Assembly (NCBI GenBank): GCA_016793465.1
Contig: JAEUJW010000097.1
Location: 54,385 to 118,384, forward strand
Source of the DNA: Myxococcales bacterium
GTDB lineage: Bacteria > Myxococcota > Polyangia > Nannocystales > Nannocystaceae
Reading direction: 5' to 3'
Length of the DNA stretch: 64,000 nucleotides
Shown here: positions 16,524 to 25,971 of the stretch, piece after piece
Layout of the letters: the number at the start of each line of letters is the position of its first letter
Numbering within the stretch: position 1 is the stretch's first letter
Position numbers and translations under genes: made by a program
The notes under the pieces: generated by a model
Database searches by the model: none
The model's input: only the letters and a program-made list of their open reading frames with translations
Told to the model about the DNA's origin: nothing

Positions 16524-19061
16524 ATGGTGGCAAGGTACGCATTCTGGGGACTCATCGGTGGGGCCACGCTCGCGTCGGCGATGCTGCTGTCCGCCTGCAA
16601 CGGCGGCGGCGGCGGCAACGACACGCAGGGCACGGACGACGCGGGCAGCGGCGGCATCACGGCGCCGACCGGCGAGGGCAGCGCGCCGACCGGGTCGCTC
16701 GACACCGGCGACACCACCGCGACCGGCGGCTCGGGCGTCGTCACCGGCGGCGGCCCCGGCAGCGACAGCAGCGGCGGCACCGGCCCGAACCCCTCGACCG
16801 ACACCGGCACCAGCGGCGACACCGGCGACCCCGACACCGGCAGCGCCGAGGTCAGCAGCGGCGACGTCACCGGCGACACCGGCGACCCGCCCGAGGGCTT
16901 CGACGTGCAGCCGAGCGCCATGCAGGAGATCGCCGTCGGCATCTACGAGCAGACCCCGACGATCATGTACACCGCCACCCTCAACGGCCAGCCCGTCGGC
17001 GCCGGCTGGGGCGTCGACCGCGGCGAGGTCGGCTCGGTCATGGCCGGCCCCAACTCGACCACCACCTTCAAGCCGACCGGCACCGCCGGCGGCCTCGTGC
17101 ACGTGTACGCCGGCCTCAACATGGAGAGCGTCAGCCGCGACATCTTCGTCAAGCTGTCCGGCGAGCAGAACGGCTACGACCCCGACAACCCGACCGACGA
17201 CCCGCAGGTCCCCGAGGGCGCGGGCGTGCTGCTCGAGGGCGGCGGCGTCGGCGGCGTCGGCGGCGAGGGCATCGGCCCGCCGGTCATGGACCCGCTGATC
17301 TTCGACGCCTTCGCCAGCCCGGTCGACGACGGCAGCTCGATCGGCCTGAAGTACCTCTACCCCTACGACGGCACCGTGTGGCCGCGCGGCATGCTCGCGC
17401 CGCTGCTGATGTGGCGCTCGACCCTCGGCGACGCCGACGCCGTGCAGATCGAGCTGTCGACCACCACCGACTCGTTCGCGTGGAAGGGCACGTTCGCCGC
17501 GCCCGAGGTGCTGATGCAGACCGGCGGGCCGTTCATCCGCCACCCGATCCCCCAGAGCATCTGGAACATGGCGACCAACACCGCCGGCGGCTCCGACCTG
17601 CTCACGGTCAAGCTGACGATCGCCAAGGACGGTCAGGCCTACGGGCCGATCGAGCAGACGTGGAAGATCGCCCCGGCGCGCCTGTCCGGCGTCATCTACT
17701 ACAACAGCTACGGCACCAAGCTGGCGCAGAACTACGGCGGGGCGATCGGCGGCAACGGCATGTTCGGCGGCGCCGTGCTCTCGATCCGCGCCGGCGACAC
17801 CGGCCCCAAGCTGACCGCCGGCGCCAACGGCAACTCGAGCCAGTGCCGCGTGTGCCACTCGGTGTCCGCCGACGGCTCGCGGCTGATCGCCCAGCGCGGC
17901 GACAACACCTCGCAGAGCGTGCTCTACGACCTGTTCCCCGACAACGTGATCGCCGCCCCGCTGGCCACCGGCGCCGAGTTCCCCGGCATGTACCACGACG
18001 GCTCGATGGCCCTCGCCCCCAGCGGCCAGCTGCTGCCGCTGCCCGACAACGCCATGCCGCTGCCGGCCACCGGCCTCACCAGCTTCTCGAACAGCATCGG
18101 CACCCCGACCTTCGCGCCCGACGGCTCGCTCGTCGCCTTCAACCCGATGACGAGCCCCCAGCTGCAGAACCCGCGGCAGAAGCTCGTCGTCATGAGCTTC
18201 GACGCCGGCTCGCTGACCTTCAGCGACCCCGTCGTCGTCGCCGACTACACCGGCACGCCCGCCGAGCACCGCCCCGGCTGGCCCGCGTTCTTCCCCAACG
18301 GCAAGGCGGTGGTGTTCCACGAGCAGATCGCCGCCGGCGTCGACGGCAACAACCTCGGCGACCTGCGCACCCGCAAGGGCGCCAGGGCCTTCCTGTCGAT
18401 GGCCAACGTCGGCGACCCCATGACCGTCACCCCGCTCAACCAGCTCAACGGCAAGGACGCCGACAACAACTCGTACCTGCCCGCGCTCGACCAGCCGGTC
18501 GTCATGGGCTGCACCGGCGACGGCGCCCAGGTCGGCAACATCGACAACACCCACGCCAACGACGTCGACCTGAACTACGAGCCCACCGTCAACCCCATCG
18601 CCTCCGGCGGCTACGCCTGGGTGGTGTTCACCAGCCGCCGCCTCTACGGCAACGTCGCCACCATCCCCCCGTTCTGCAGCGACCCCCGCGGCGTCGACCT
18701 GTTCAAGAACATCACCACCAAGAAGCTGTGGGTCGCCGCCATCGACCTCGACGCCGAGCCCGGCACCGACGCCAGCCACCCCGCCTTCTACCTGCCCGCC
18801 CAGGAGCTCCTGGCCGGCAACTCGCGCGGCTTCTGGGTCCTCAACCCCTGCAAGTCGAGCGGCGAGGGCTGCTCCGCCGGCGACGAGTGCTGCGGCGGCT
18901 ACTGCCAGCCCGAGACCGACGGCGGCCCGCTCATCTGCCTCGACGACCTCCCCGAGGGCCAGTGCGCCCAGCCCTCCGAGAAGTGCGACGTCGACGCCGA
19001 CTGCTGCGACAACCAGAACGTCTGCCTCAACGGCTTCTGCACCGTGCCCTCCCCGGGCTGA
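16524..19061 (+). CDS. Large lipoprotein with haem c motif and beta-propeller-like region
   Basis: 845 residues. The signal peptide MVARYAFWGLIGGATLASAM ends in LLSAC (lipobox Cys at 25), followed by a Gly/Thr/Asp linker to about residue 130. The middle holds one CRVCH motif (in SSQCRVCHSVSADGS), the c-type haem attachment signature, and TolB/PD40-like segments (PDGSLVAFNP, PAFFPNGKAVVFHEQ). The C-terminus has cysteine pairs (CSAGDECCGGYC and CDVDADCCDNQNVCLNGFC) of a small knotted repeat common in myxobacterial surface proteins. It may carry electrons or bind ligand at the cell surface. A TTGACA at 16489 followed after 17 bp by GACCAT could be the promoter, placing the transcript start at or beside the ATG. 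Confidence 0.75.
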   Translation: MVARYAFWGLIGGATLASAMLLSACNGGGGGNDTQGTDDAGSGGITAPTGEGSAPTGSLDTGDTTATGGSGVVTGGGPGSDSSGGTGPNPSTDTGTSGDTGDPDTGSAEVSSGDVTGDTGDPPEGFDVQPSAMQEIAVGIYEQTPTIMYTATLNGQPVGAGWGVDRGEVGSVMAGPNSTTTFKPTGTAGGLVHVYAGLNMESVSRDIFVKLSGEQNGYDPDNPTDDPQVPEGAGVLLEGGGVGGVGGEGIGPPVMDPLIFDAFASPVDDGSSIGLKYLYPYDGTVWPRGMLAPLLMWRSTLGDADAVQIELSTTTDSFAWKGTFAAPEVLMQTGGPFIRHPIPQSIWNMATNTAGGSDLLTVKLTIAKDGQAYGPIEQTWKIAPARLSGVIYYNSYGTKLAQNYGGAIGGNGMFGGAVLSIRAGDTGPKLTAGANGNSSQCRVCHSVSADGSRLIAQRGDNTSQSVLYDLFPDNVIAAPLATGAEFPGMYHDGSMALAPSGQLLPLPDNAMPLPATGLTSFSNSIGTPTFAPDGSLVAFNPMTSPQLQNPRQKLVVMSFDAGSLTFSDPVVVADYTGTPAEHRPGWPAFFPNGKAVVFHEQIAAGVDGNNLGDLRTRKGARAFLSMANVGDPMTVTPLNQLNGKDADNNSYLPALDQPVVMGCTGDGAQVGNIDNTHANDVDLNYEPTVNPIASGGYAWVVFTSRRLYGNVATIPPFCSDPRGVDLFKNITTKKLWVAAIDLDAEPGTDASHPAFYLPAQELLAGNSRGFWVLNPCKSSGEGCSAGDECCGGYCQPETDGGPLICLDDLPEGQCAQPSEKCDVDADCCDNQNVCLNGFCTVPSPG

Positions 19062-19089
19062 GCACGACACCGCTCCCCCGCCCGTCGTC

Positions 19090-19122
19090 GACGCCGGCCC
19101 GCGCGCAGCGCGAGCCGGCGTC
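19090..19122. terminator. Hairpin between convergent genes
   Basis: Perfect 9-bp arms GACGCCGGC and GCCGGCGTC around a 15-base loop, in the 63-bp gap between two convergent genes. It probably ends transcription from both sides; no T run follows, as is common in very GC-rich genomes. Confidence 0.6.
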
Positions 19123-19124
19123 GC

Positions 19125-19961
19125 TCACGCTCCTTCGGACGCCGCCATCCGCAGCTTCAGGCGCTCGGCCAGGGCCTCGCGCGCCGCGTCGGGGAAGCCG
19201 GACAGGCCCGGCGTGTCGTTGCTCTCGAGCGTCACGAACTCGCCGTCCGGCCGCTCGAGGAAGTCGAGGCCCAGCGCGTCGGCCTGCAGGTGCCGCATGG
19301 CCGCGCGCGTGTGCTCGACGAGCCGCTCGATCGGCTCGATGAGGCGGTACTTGCGGGTGTCGACGTTGGCCTTCCAGCCGCGGCCCTCGCGCTCCATGGT
19401 CCACAGGCGCTCGCCGATCGCCAGGCAGCGGACGTCGCGGCGGTACGCGATGAACGGCTCGACGGTGGCGTAGTCCTCGACGGCGAACAGCAGGTCGGCG
19501 ACGTCGCCCCAGGCGGCCTGCTGCTGGACCAGCAGCTTGCCGAGCCCGGCGTGGTGGTTGCCGGCCTTGACGACCAGGGGGAACTTGCGGCCGAGGCGTC
19601 GCACCATGTCGTCGCCGATCGCCACGTCGAACGGGATCACCGGCAGGCCGGCGGCGCGCAGCTCGGCGAGCATGCCGAGGCGGTCGAAGCCGCGGAGCAG
19701 CACCGCGGCCGGATTGACGCACGGCACCCCGGCGAGGCGCACGAGGTCGAGCACGTTGCGGTGCTGCTCGCGCGGGCGGATCGCCCCGACCCGCCACAGC
19801 ACGGCGTCGACGCGGTGCGCCGACTCGCGATCGACGCACCACAGCTCGCCGTCGCGGAGCACCCACGAGCAGTCGGCGAGCCGCCGGTGCACGACCTCGT
19901 CGTCCGGGAAGTACCGCTGCCAGTCCTGCTCGCCGTGGACGACGATGATGGTGCGCCGCAT
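19125..19961 (-). CDS. ATP-grasp family ligase-like protein
   Basis: A 278-residue ATP-grasp protein related to RimK-like ligases. Visible parts are the central KFPLVVKAGNHHAGLGK nucleotide-binding strand-loop, the pair ATVEPFIAYRRDVRCLAIG, and the metal-binding end ALGLDFLERPDGEFVTLESN with Asp, Glu and Asn residues. Such enzymes join a carboxylate to an amine or thiol using ATP. The substrate is unknown. The short N-terminal domain (IIVVHGEQDWQRYFPDDEVV) is typical of small stand-alone members. The gene is monocistronic, convergent with the haem-motif lipoprotein and divergent from the esterase-like gene. Confidence 0.75.
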   Translation of the reverse strand: MRRTIIVVHGEQDWQRYFPDDEVVHRRLADCSWVLRDGELWCVDRESAHRVDAVLWRVGAIRPREQHRNVLDLVRLAGVPCVNPAAVLLRGFDRLGMLAELRAAGLPVIPFDVAIGDDMVRRLGRKFPLVVKAGNHHAGLGKLLVQQQAAWGDVADLLFAVEDYATVEPFIAYRRDVRCLAIGERLWTMEREGRGWKANVDTRKYRLIEPIERLVEHTRAAMRHLQADALGLDFLERPDGEFVTLESNDTPGLSGFPDAAREALAERLKLRMAASEGA

Positions 19962-20014
19962 GCCCGCGGAGGATAACGCGGCCGCGGCCGCCCGCCCCGC
20001 GGTAGACTCGCCGC

Positions 20015-20914
20015 GTGACCCGCCCCACCGCCGAGCTGTCCGCCGCGCTCGCGCTGTGCCTCGCGTGCGCCGCCGAGGCCCCGCCGCCGCCCGCCGCCGC
20101 TCCCGCGGCCAGCACGCTCACGCTGCCGGTGACCGACCTCGACGGCCTGTCCTCGCTCGCCGTCGGCGAGGGCGGCGGCCTGTTCACCCTGCCCGAGCGC
20201 CGCCCCGTGCTGCTCGAGCTGAGCCCGACCGGCGCCGAGGTCCGCCGCAGCCCGCTCGTCGGGGCGCCCGACGGCCTCGAGTTCGAGTCCCTGGCCTGGC
20301 TCGGCGGCCAGCGCTTCGCCGTCGGCACCGAGGGCGGCTGCGAGGCGGGCGCCGAGCGCGTGCTGCTGATCTCCCGCGACGGCGACGCGGCCCGCGTCGA
20401 CGGCGTCGTCGAGCTCCCGCTGGCGGCCTGGGGCACCACCTGCGACCGCTACCGCGGCGTCGAGGGCCTGTGCGCCGCCTCGGGCCGGCTGGTCGCCGCC
20501 CTCGAGGCCGTCGTCGACGCCGACGAGCGCTTGGCCCCGCTCGCCCGCGTCGACCTCGCGACCGGCGAGCCCACCGCGCTCCGCCTCGCCCTCACCAGCA
20601 CGAAGGAGCAGGGCGGCAAGATCTCGAGCCTCGACTGCCGCGCCCGCGACGGCGCCCTCGAGGTCCTCGCCGTCGAGCGCCACTTCAATTTGGCCCGCGT
20701 GATCGGCTTCACCCTGCCCCTCGACGGGCCCGCCCCCGCCGCGCCTCTACGGCCGCGCATCCTCGTCGACCTCGCGCCGCACGCCGACGGCGGCACCCGC
20801 AACTTCGAGGGCCTCGCGCGCCTCGACGAGCGTCACGTCCTGCTGATCGTCGACAACTTCTACGGCCGCGTCACCGGCCCCAACGAGCTGCTCGCGCTCG
20901 AGCTCCCGCCGTGA
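20015..20914 (+). CDS. Secreted esterase-like/phytase-like propeller protein
   Basis: A 299-residue exported protein. A short signal peptide (LSAALALCLACA) ends with a probable lipobox Cys, followed by an Ala/Pro linker. The rest has repeated strands DLDGLSSLAV, DGLEFESLAWLGG, RYRGVEGLCAASG and TRNFEGLARLDERHVLLIVD that match the esterase-like domain of phytase (PF13449 pattern). Such domains form beta-propellers, sometimes hydrolytic, often only binding. No catalytic triad was identified. The GTG start is needed for the signal peptide. It converges with the AI-2E transporter gene with only 15 bp between stops. Confidence 0.65.
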   Translation: MTRPTAELSAALALCLACAAEAPPPPAAAPAASTLTLPVTDLDGLSSLAVGEGGGLFTLPERRPVLLELSPTGAEVRRSPLVGAPDGLEFESLAWLGGQRFAVGTEGGCEAGAERVLLISRDGDAARVDGVVELPLAAWGTTCDRYRGVEGLCAASGRLVAALEAVVDADERLAPLARVDLATGEPTALRLALTSTKEQGGKISSLDCRARDGALEVLAVERHFNLARVIGFTLPLDGPAPAAPLRPRILVDLAPHADGGTRNFEGLARLDERHVLLIVDNFYGRVTGPNELLALELPP

Positions 20915-20929
20915 CGGCGCGCCTGCAGG

Positions 20930-22195
20930 TCACGGCGCCGGGCCGCGCGGCGGCTCGACCACCTCGACCACGCGGAACTCGCGGGCGATGTCGGTGGCCA
21001 GCGCGACCGCCTCGACCGGCGCCGCGCCGGCGCTGATGCGGGCGTAGGCCAGCTCGGCCGCCTGGTCGCGGGCCCGCTGCGAGCCGTCGTCGGAGTCGTC
21101 GCCCGGCAGCTCGACCCGCAGCTCGCGCGCGATCATCAGCAGGCCCGCGGAGATCGGCAGGGCCAGCAGCGCGCCGATCACCCCGAGCAGCTTGCCGCCG
21201 ATCAGCAGCGCCAGCACCACCATCGTCGCCGACAGGCGCAGCGTCGTCCCGTAGATCTTCGGCACCAGGTAGCGGCCCTCGAACTCCACGTAGGCGAACA
21301 TCGCCGCCGCCACCAGCGCCCCGGTCGCCTGGCTGATCATCAGCCCCGCCAGCGCCGCCAGCACCAGCGCCAGCCACGAGCCGATGAACGGGATGACGTC
21401 GAGCAGCCCCGCCAGCACCGCCAGCGACAGCGCGTTCGGCACCCCGCAGGCCTCGAGCAGCACGAACGAGAACACCGTGATCGCCGCCGTCGTGAGCAGC
21501 TGCCCGCGCACATAGCCGCCGACGATCACCTCGAGCTCGATCAGGATCCGCGCCAGGCGCACGTGGTAGACCCGCGGCACCACCGCGTACAGCCCCGCCT
21601 GCGAGCTCCGCCCGCCCGCGAGCATGTAGCAGGCCAGCGCCACCGCCGTGACCGCGTAGCCGAACGCCACCGCCGCCATCGACGAGGCCGCCAGCACCGC
21701 GGCGCCGACCGTCGACAGCACCTGCTCCGAGCCGGCGTCGCGCACCAGGCCGGCCAGCGGCGCGGTCAACGGCCGCTCGCCGAGCCACGCGATCACCCGG
21801 TCGCGCTGGGCCGGCGCGTCGGCCAGCAGGCCCAGCAGCTCGCTGAGCAGCGGCGGCAGCGAGACCAGCAGCACCAGCGACAGCCCGCCCAGCAGCCCCA
21901 GCACCACGACGAGCATGGCCAGCGGGCGCCGGAGGCCGCGGCGCTCGAGCCGGACCACCAGCGGGCTCAGCGTGCCCACCAGGATCAGCGCGACGACCAT
22001 CGTCAGCGCGATCGCCCACAGCTCGACCAGCAGCCACACCGCCAGCGCGCTGGTCAGCAGCGTGACGATCGTGCGCACCGGCACCTCGATCTGCACCACC
22101 CGCGGCGGCTCGCGCCGGTCGTCCCGCGCCGGCGACACCTCGATCACCGTCGAACCCTCGGCCTGCGCACGCGTCGGCAAGCGGCCTCCGTTCAC
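20930..22195 (-). CDS. AI-2E (PerM) family transporter
   Basis: A 421-residue inner-membrane protein with about eight hydrophobic helices in the AI-2E/PerM layout: a first pair near the N-terminus (TIVTLLTSALAVWLLVELWA), the family block LLDVIPFIGSWLALVLAAL, and YLVPKIYGTTLRLSATMVVL near the end. Members export small molecules or act as Na+/H+ antiporters, with specificity unknown. The tail of about 70 residues is polar and cytoplasmic. The GTG start overlaps the stop of the upstream small gene (GTGA), so the two are translationally coupled. The later GTG codons would remove part of the first helix. Confidence 0.85.
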   Translation of the reverse strand: MNGGRLPTRAQAEGSTVIEVSPARDDRREPPRVVQIEVPVRTIVTLLTSALAVWLLVELWAIALTMVVALILVGTLSPLVVRLERRGLRRPLAMLVVVLGLLGGLSLVLLVSLPPLLSELLGLLADAPAQRDRVIAWLGERPLTAPLAGLVRDAGSEQVLSTVGAAVLAASSMAAVAFGYAVTAVALACYMLAGGRSSQAGLYAVVPRVYHVRLARILIELEVIVGGYVRGQLLTTAAITVFSFVLLEACGVPNALSLAVLAGLLDVIPFIGSWLALVLAALAGLMISQATGALVAAAMFAYVEFEGRYLVPKIYGTTLRLSATMVVLALLIGGKLLGVIGALLALPISAGLLMIARELRVELPGDDSDDGSQRARDQAAELAYARISAGAAPVEAVALATDIAREFRVVEVVEPPRGPAP

Positions 22196-22473
22196 CAGAA
22201 GAAGGGGGTGAGCTCGCGGCTCTCGAGCCAGCCGCAGTCGCCCGGGTCCGCGCACACCGAGGCCTCCGCCAGCAGCCACGTGAACCCCGCGTCCGCGGCG
22301 TCGCAGCTCGTGCGTCGCGTCGGCCGCTCGTTGACCGCCGTCGTCTCGCGGACCCGGAACCGCACCGCGATCTCCTCGGCCGTCGGGGCCGCCAGGCCGG
22401 TGGCCCTCAGCGCCTCGTCGAGCGCGTCGGTGCGGAGGTCGGTCGCTTGGCTGTCGAGCTTCTCGGCGTACAT
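22192..22473 (-). CDS. Small hypothetical protein coupled to AI-2E gene
   Basis: A 93-residue polar protein of unknown family. It begins MYAEKLDSQATDLRTDALDE, contains a helix ALRATGLAAPTAEEIAVRF, and has four Cys in the second half (TSCDAADAG, SVCADPGDCG and others). No signal peptide or membrane helix. A GAGGGGG box about five bases ahead of the ATG supports the start. The GTGA overlap with the transporter gene argues that it is truly translated. Confidence 0.55.
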   Translation of the reverse strand: MYAEKLDSQATDLRTDALDEALRATGLAAPTAEEIAVRFRVRETTAVNERPTRRTSCDAADAGFTWLLAEASVCADPGDCGWLESRELTPFFW

Positions 22474-22690
22474 GGGTTCCCCCTCGGTCGGGCCCGCCTC
22501 GGGGCCGCGCCGCTACCATGGCTCGACCCTCCGCCTCGCGTCACCGCCGCGGCGCTGCAATGGTTGCACCGCGGCCCCGCGCGGGCCCCCGTACCCCCTC
22601 CACGCGCGCCTCCGGCGACGCGCAATGCTTGCTCGCAGGGCCGTCGACCCCGCCTTGCGCGCGGCCGCGGCCCTGCGATATCCAGGGCCC

Positions 22691-23755
22691 GTGAAGCGCC
22701 TGCCGCTCGGGCTCACGCTCCTGCTCGTCGCCTGTCAGACCGTCGGCCCCCAGTCGATGAAGTATGGCCGCGGCCAGTACAACGAGGTCGTCCAGCGCAC
22801 CGACGGCGAGCAGCTGCTGTTGAACCTCGTGCGCCTGCGCTACCGCGACCCGCCGCTGTTCCTCGAGGTCACGAGCATCGCCACCAGCCTCGCGCTCGAG
22901 CTCGGGACCAGCGTCACCGGCAACGTCGGCGACCTGAAGACGGTCGCCCCCGGCGGCAGCGTGCTCTACACCGAGCGCCCGACGATCACCTACGCCCCGC
23001 TGCACGGCGCCCGCTTCGGCCAGCAGTTCCTGACCCCGATCGACCTGCGGGTGCTGCTGCTCATGTACCACTCGGGCTGGGCGGTCGACCGCATCCTCAA
23101 GGTGTTCATCCAGCGCATGGGCCCGCTGCCCAACGCCCCGCGCGCCTCGGGCCCCACGCCCGACCGCGCGCCGCTGTACCAGGACTTCTTCCGGGCCTGC
23201 GAGCTCCTCCGCGACCTCTGGCAGGCCGGTCACCTCGAGCTCGGCGAGACCACCCGCGGCGGCCTCACGGCCCTCGTGATCTCGATCGACCCCACCCTCG
23301 CCGCCGACCCCCGCGTCGCCGAGCTCGCGCGCCTGCTCGGCCTCGGCGAGCCGACCACCACCGTCCTGCTCTCGCCGCTGCTGCGCCCCGGCGAGCCCGG
23401 CGTCATCTCGGTGGTGCCGCGCTCGCTGCTCGCCGCCATGTACTACACCTCGCAGGGCGTCGAGCCGCCCGAGCAGGACGTCCGCCGCGGCCTCGTCACC
23501 CGCACCCTCGAGCCCGGCGGCGAGGCGTTCGACTGGACCCGCATCACCGGCAAGATCCTGCGCGTCCGCTCGACCCGCCACCGCCCCTCCGGCGCCTTCC
23601 TGTCGGTGTCCTACCGCGGACGCTGGTGGTACATCGCCGACGCCGACCTCGACTCCAAGTCGACCTTCTCGTTCCTCAGCCAGGCCCTCGAGCTGCTGTC
23701 GAGCGACGTCAAGGCGCCCGGCCCGCTGCTCACCCTGCCGATCAGCGCGGGCTGA
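22691..23755 (+). CDS. Conserved lipoprotein of unknown function
   Basis: A 354-residue lipoprotein: GTG start, MKRLPLGLTLLLVAC with the lipobox Cys at 15. The mature part carries YNEVVQRTDGEQLLLNLVRL, a segment frequent in a proteobacterial family of uncharacterised envelope lipoproteins, then FLEVTSIATSLALE, YTERPTITYAPLHGARF and a C-terminal FLSVSYRGRWWYIADADLDS. The late strands plus FSFLSQALELLS are the best conserved looking part. Function is not known to me. It stands alone; upstream sequence is very GC-rich with no readable promoter. Confidence 0.7.
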   Translation: MKRLPLGLTLLLVACQTVGPQSMKYGRGQYNEVVQRTDGEQLLLNLVRLRYRDPPLFLEVTSIATSLALELGTSVTGNVGDLKTVAPGGSVLYTERPTITYAPLHGARFGQQFLTPIDLRVLLLMYHSGWAVDRILKVFIQRMGPLPNAPRASGPTPDRAPLYQDFFRACELLRDLWQAGHLELGETTRGGLTALVISIDPTLAADPRVAELARLLGLGEPTTTVLLSPLLRPGEPGVISVVPRSLLAAMYYTSQGVEPPEQDVRRGLVTRTLEPGGEAFDWTRITGKILRVRSTRHRPSGAFLSVSYRGRWWYIADADLDSKSTFSFLSQALELLSSDVKAPGPLLTLPISAG

Positions 23756-23883
23756 CGTCACCGCCGACGGCGCCGTCGACGGTGATGCTCACGGCGATCG
23801 CACGGTCCTGCTCGGCGTCGCCGACCACACCTTCGCGGTCGCGGCGATCGCCGGCCTGTCCGTGCGCGTCGGGCCGTGAGCGG

Positions 23884-24534
<651 letters not shown>

Positions 24535-24552
24535 GATCGTACCTGTCCTTTG

Positions 24553-24596
24553 TTCAGTATCGTGAAAAGTATCTTACCATACTGAAACCTTGTCAA
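24553..24596 (-). promoter_or_regulatory. Peroxiredoxin promoter with overlapping inverted repeat
   Basis: Reading the minus strand: TTGACA (24596-24591), 17-bp spacer, GATACT (24574-24569), with the expected transcript start about 28 bases before the ATG. An inverted repeat with arms TTCAGTAT (24553-24560) and ATACTGAA (24579-24586) spans the -10 box, and a third AGTAT lies inside it. This is the layout of a repressor operator; an Rrf2- or LysR-type redox regulator would fit, but the protein is not identified. Confidence 0.75.
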
Positions 24597-24907
24597 GAGG
24601 TCCGAACCCGGGAAAAACCCGCACATACGCAAGATCCGCGGCCCCCTGCGACCCGCGCGGGCGGCGAAACTACGACGATTGTTCGGCGGTATGTCCGCCG
24701 CGCGCGACGATTCATTTAATATGATGAGATATCGGATCGGCAGATTTTACCCCGGCCTTGTCGCGGTCCCGATCTCGCGCATAGTCGGTTGCCTCCGCAA
24801 GAAGGCCGCATTCCCCGGATGTCGCGACGACATACCGCGGCGCCGGGACATGCATGAATCCACCACTCACCGCGGCTTCACGCCGCCATGCACACGGAGA
24901 TACGATC
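24597..24907. other. Intergenic region between divergent stress genes
   Basis: No gene supported. It is AT-richer than its surroundings from about 24700 to 24780 (CATTTAATATGATGAGATAT) and should contain the promoter of the downstream KGG gene, but no box pair with correct spacing could be fixed by eye. Confidence 0.4.
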
Positions 24908-25276
24908 ATGCCGCAGAACAATCAGGGCAATCAGGGCAATCAGGGCAACCGCGGCAACCGCGGTCAGCAGGGCCAGCAGGGCGAGGACCGCGAGCAGCAG
25001 CGCGGCCAGGGCCAGGGCGGCCAGCAGGGCCAGGGCGGCCAGCAGGGCCAGGGCGGTCAGGACCGCGGCTTCGCGGCCATGGACCCCGATCGCCAGCGGG
25101 AGATCGCCGCCGAGGGTGGCCGCGCCTCGCACGAGCAGGGCACCGGCCACGAGTTCGACTCCGAGGAGGCCCGCGAGGCCGGCCGCAAGAGCCATCAAAA
25201 CACCGGCGGCCAGCAGGGCGGCAACCAGAGCGGCCAGCAGAGCGGCAACCAGGGCCAGGGCAACCGCAGCAAGTGA
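24908..25276 (+). CDS. KGG-motif stress-related low-complexity protein
   Basis: A 122-residue hydrophilic protein. The N-terminal half is Gln/Gly/Asn-rich repeats (GNQGNQGN, then GQGGQQ). The centre has two KGG/Con-10-like motifs, REIAAEGGRASHEQGTGHEF and EEAREAGRKSHQN, the signature of bacterial stress-induced general stress proteins. The C-terminus returns to Gln/Gly repeats. It is probably disordered and protective in stationary phase, spores or drying, as for related proteins. The ATG before PQNNQ has a GGAGA box; the longer reading upstream is not supported. Confidence 0.85.
   Translation: MPQNNQGNQGNQGNRGNRGQQGQQGEDREQQRGQGQGGQQGQGGQQGQGGQDRGFAAMDPDRQREIAAEGGRASHEQGTGHEFDSEEAREAGRKSHQNTGGQQGGNQSGQQSGNQGQGNRSK
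25010..25060 (+). repeat. 18-bp tandem repeat inside the KGG gene
   Basis: Unit GGCCAGGGCGGCCAGCAG occurs twice exactly and once in part with changes, encoding GQGGQQ copies. Its length, a multiple of three, lets copy number vary without a frameshift. Confidence 0.85.
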
Positions 25277-25450
25277 TCGCGCCCCCCCGGGCGTGCGGGC
25301 GAGCGCACCACGCGGTGCGGCTCGCCCGCCTCACGCTGTCCGCAATCCGGCGCAGGCGCAGGCCCGGCCTCGAGCAGCGGTCGCCCTCACGCGCGCGAGC
25401 GGCGAAGCGCCGGGTTTGACAGCGGCGAGGCCATCGCCTACCAAGCCGCC

Positions 25451-25912
25451 ATGATCGAACCGGCACTCCCCTGGGAGGGCGGCTGTCGCTGCGGACAGGT
25501 CCGTCTGAGGCTCACCGCGCCGCCCCTGCTGACGATGGCGTGCCACTGCACCGGCTGCCAGCGCATGACCGCGAGCGCGTTCTCCCTCAGCGTCGGCGTC
25601 CCCAGCGAGGGCTTCGCGGTCACGCAGGGCGAGCCGGTGATCGGCGGCATCCACGGCGAGGCCCGCCACCACCACTGCCCGCGCTGCAAGTCGTGGCTGT
25701 TCACGCGGATGCCCGGGCTCGACTGGTTCGTCAACGTGCGCGCCACCATGCTCGACGACGCCTCGTGGTTCGCCCCCTTCATCGAGACCTACACCCGCGA
25801 GAAGCTGCCCTGGGCCGCCACCCCGGCCGTCCACAGCTTCCCCGGCCTGCCGGCGATGGACGCGTTCCCCGGGCTGATCGCCGAGTACGCCGCCCGCCGC
25901 TCCGCCGCTTGA
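25451..25912 (+). CDS. GFA/CENP-V family zinc protein
   Basis: A 153-residue glutathione-dependent formaldehyde-activating enzyme-like protein. Zinc ligands are visible as GGCRCGQVRL (CxC), MACHCTGCQ (CxC then C) and HCPRCKSWLF (CxxC). The family fold is a beta-sandwich with two zinc sites. Formaldehyde-glutathione chemistry has been shown for few members; most are unassigned. A histidine cluster, ARHHHCPRC, precedes the last pair. Stand-alone gene with its ATG directly after the shared intergenic region. Confidence 0.85.
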   Translation: MIEPALPWEGGCRCGQVRLRLTAPPLLTMACHCTGCQRMTASAFSLSVGVPSEGFAVTQGEPVIGGIHGEARHHHCPRCKSWLFTRMPGLDWFVNVRATMLDDASWFAPFIETYTREKLPWAATPAVHSFPGLPAMDAFPGLIAEYAARRSAA

Positions 25913-25971
25913 CTCGTCGCGCGCCGCGGCGCACCACCGCGGCGCACCGCCGCGGCGCACCGCCGTGGCGC

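Noticed and set aside
23757..23879. About 40 in-frame codons after the lipoprotein stop ending GLSVRVGP
   Set aside because: The residues look protein-like, but there is no start and no extension upstream; it may be a worn remnant, not listed as a gene.
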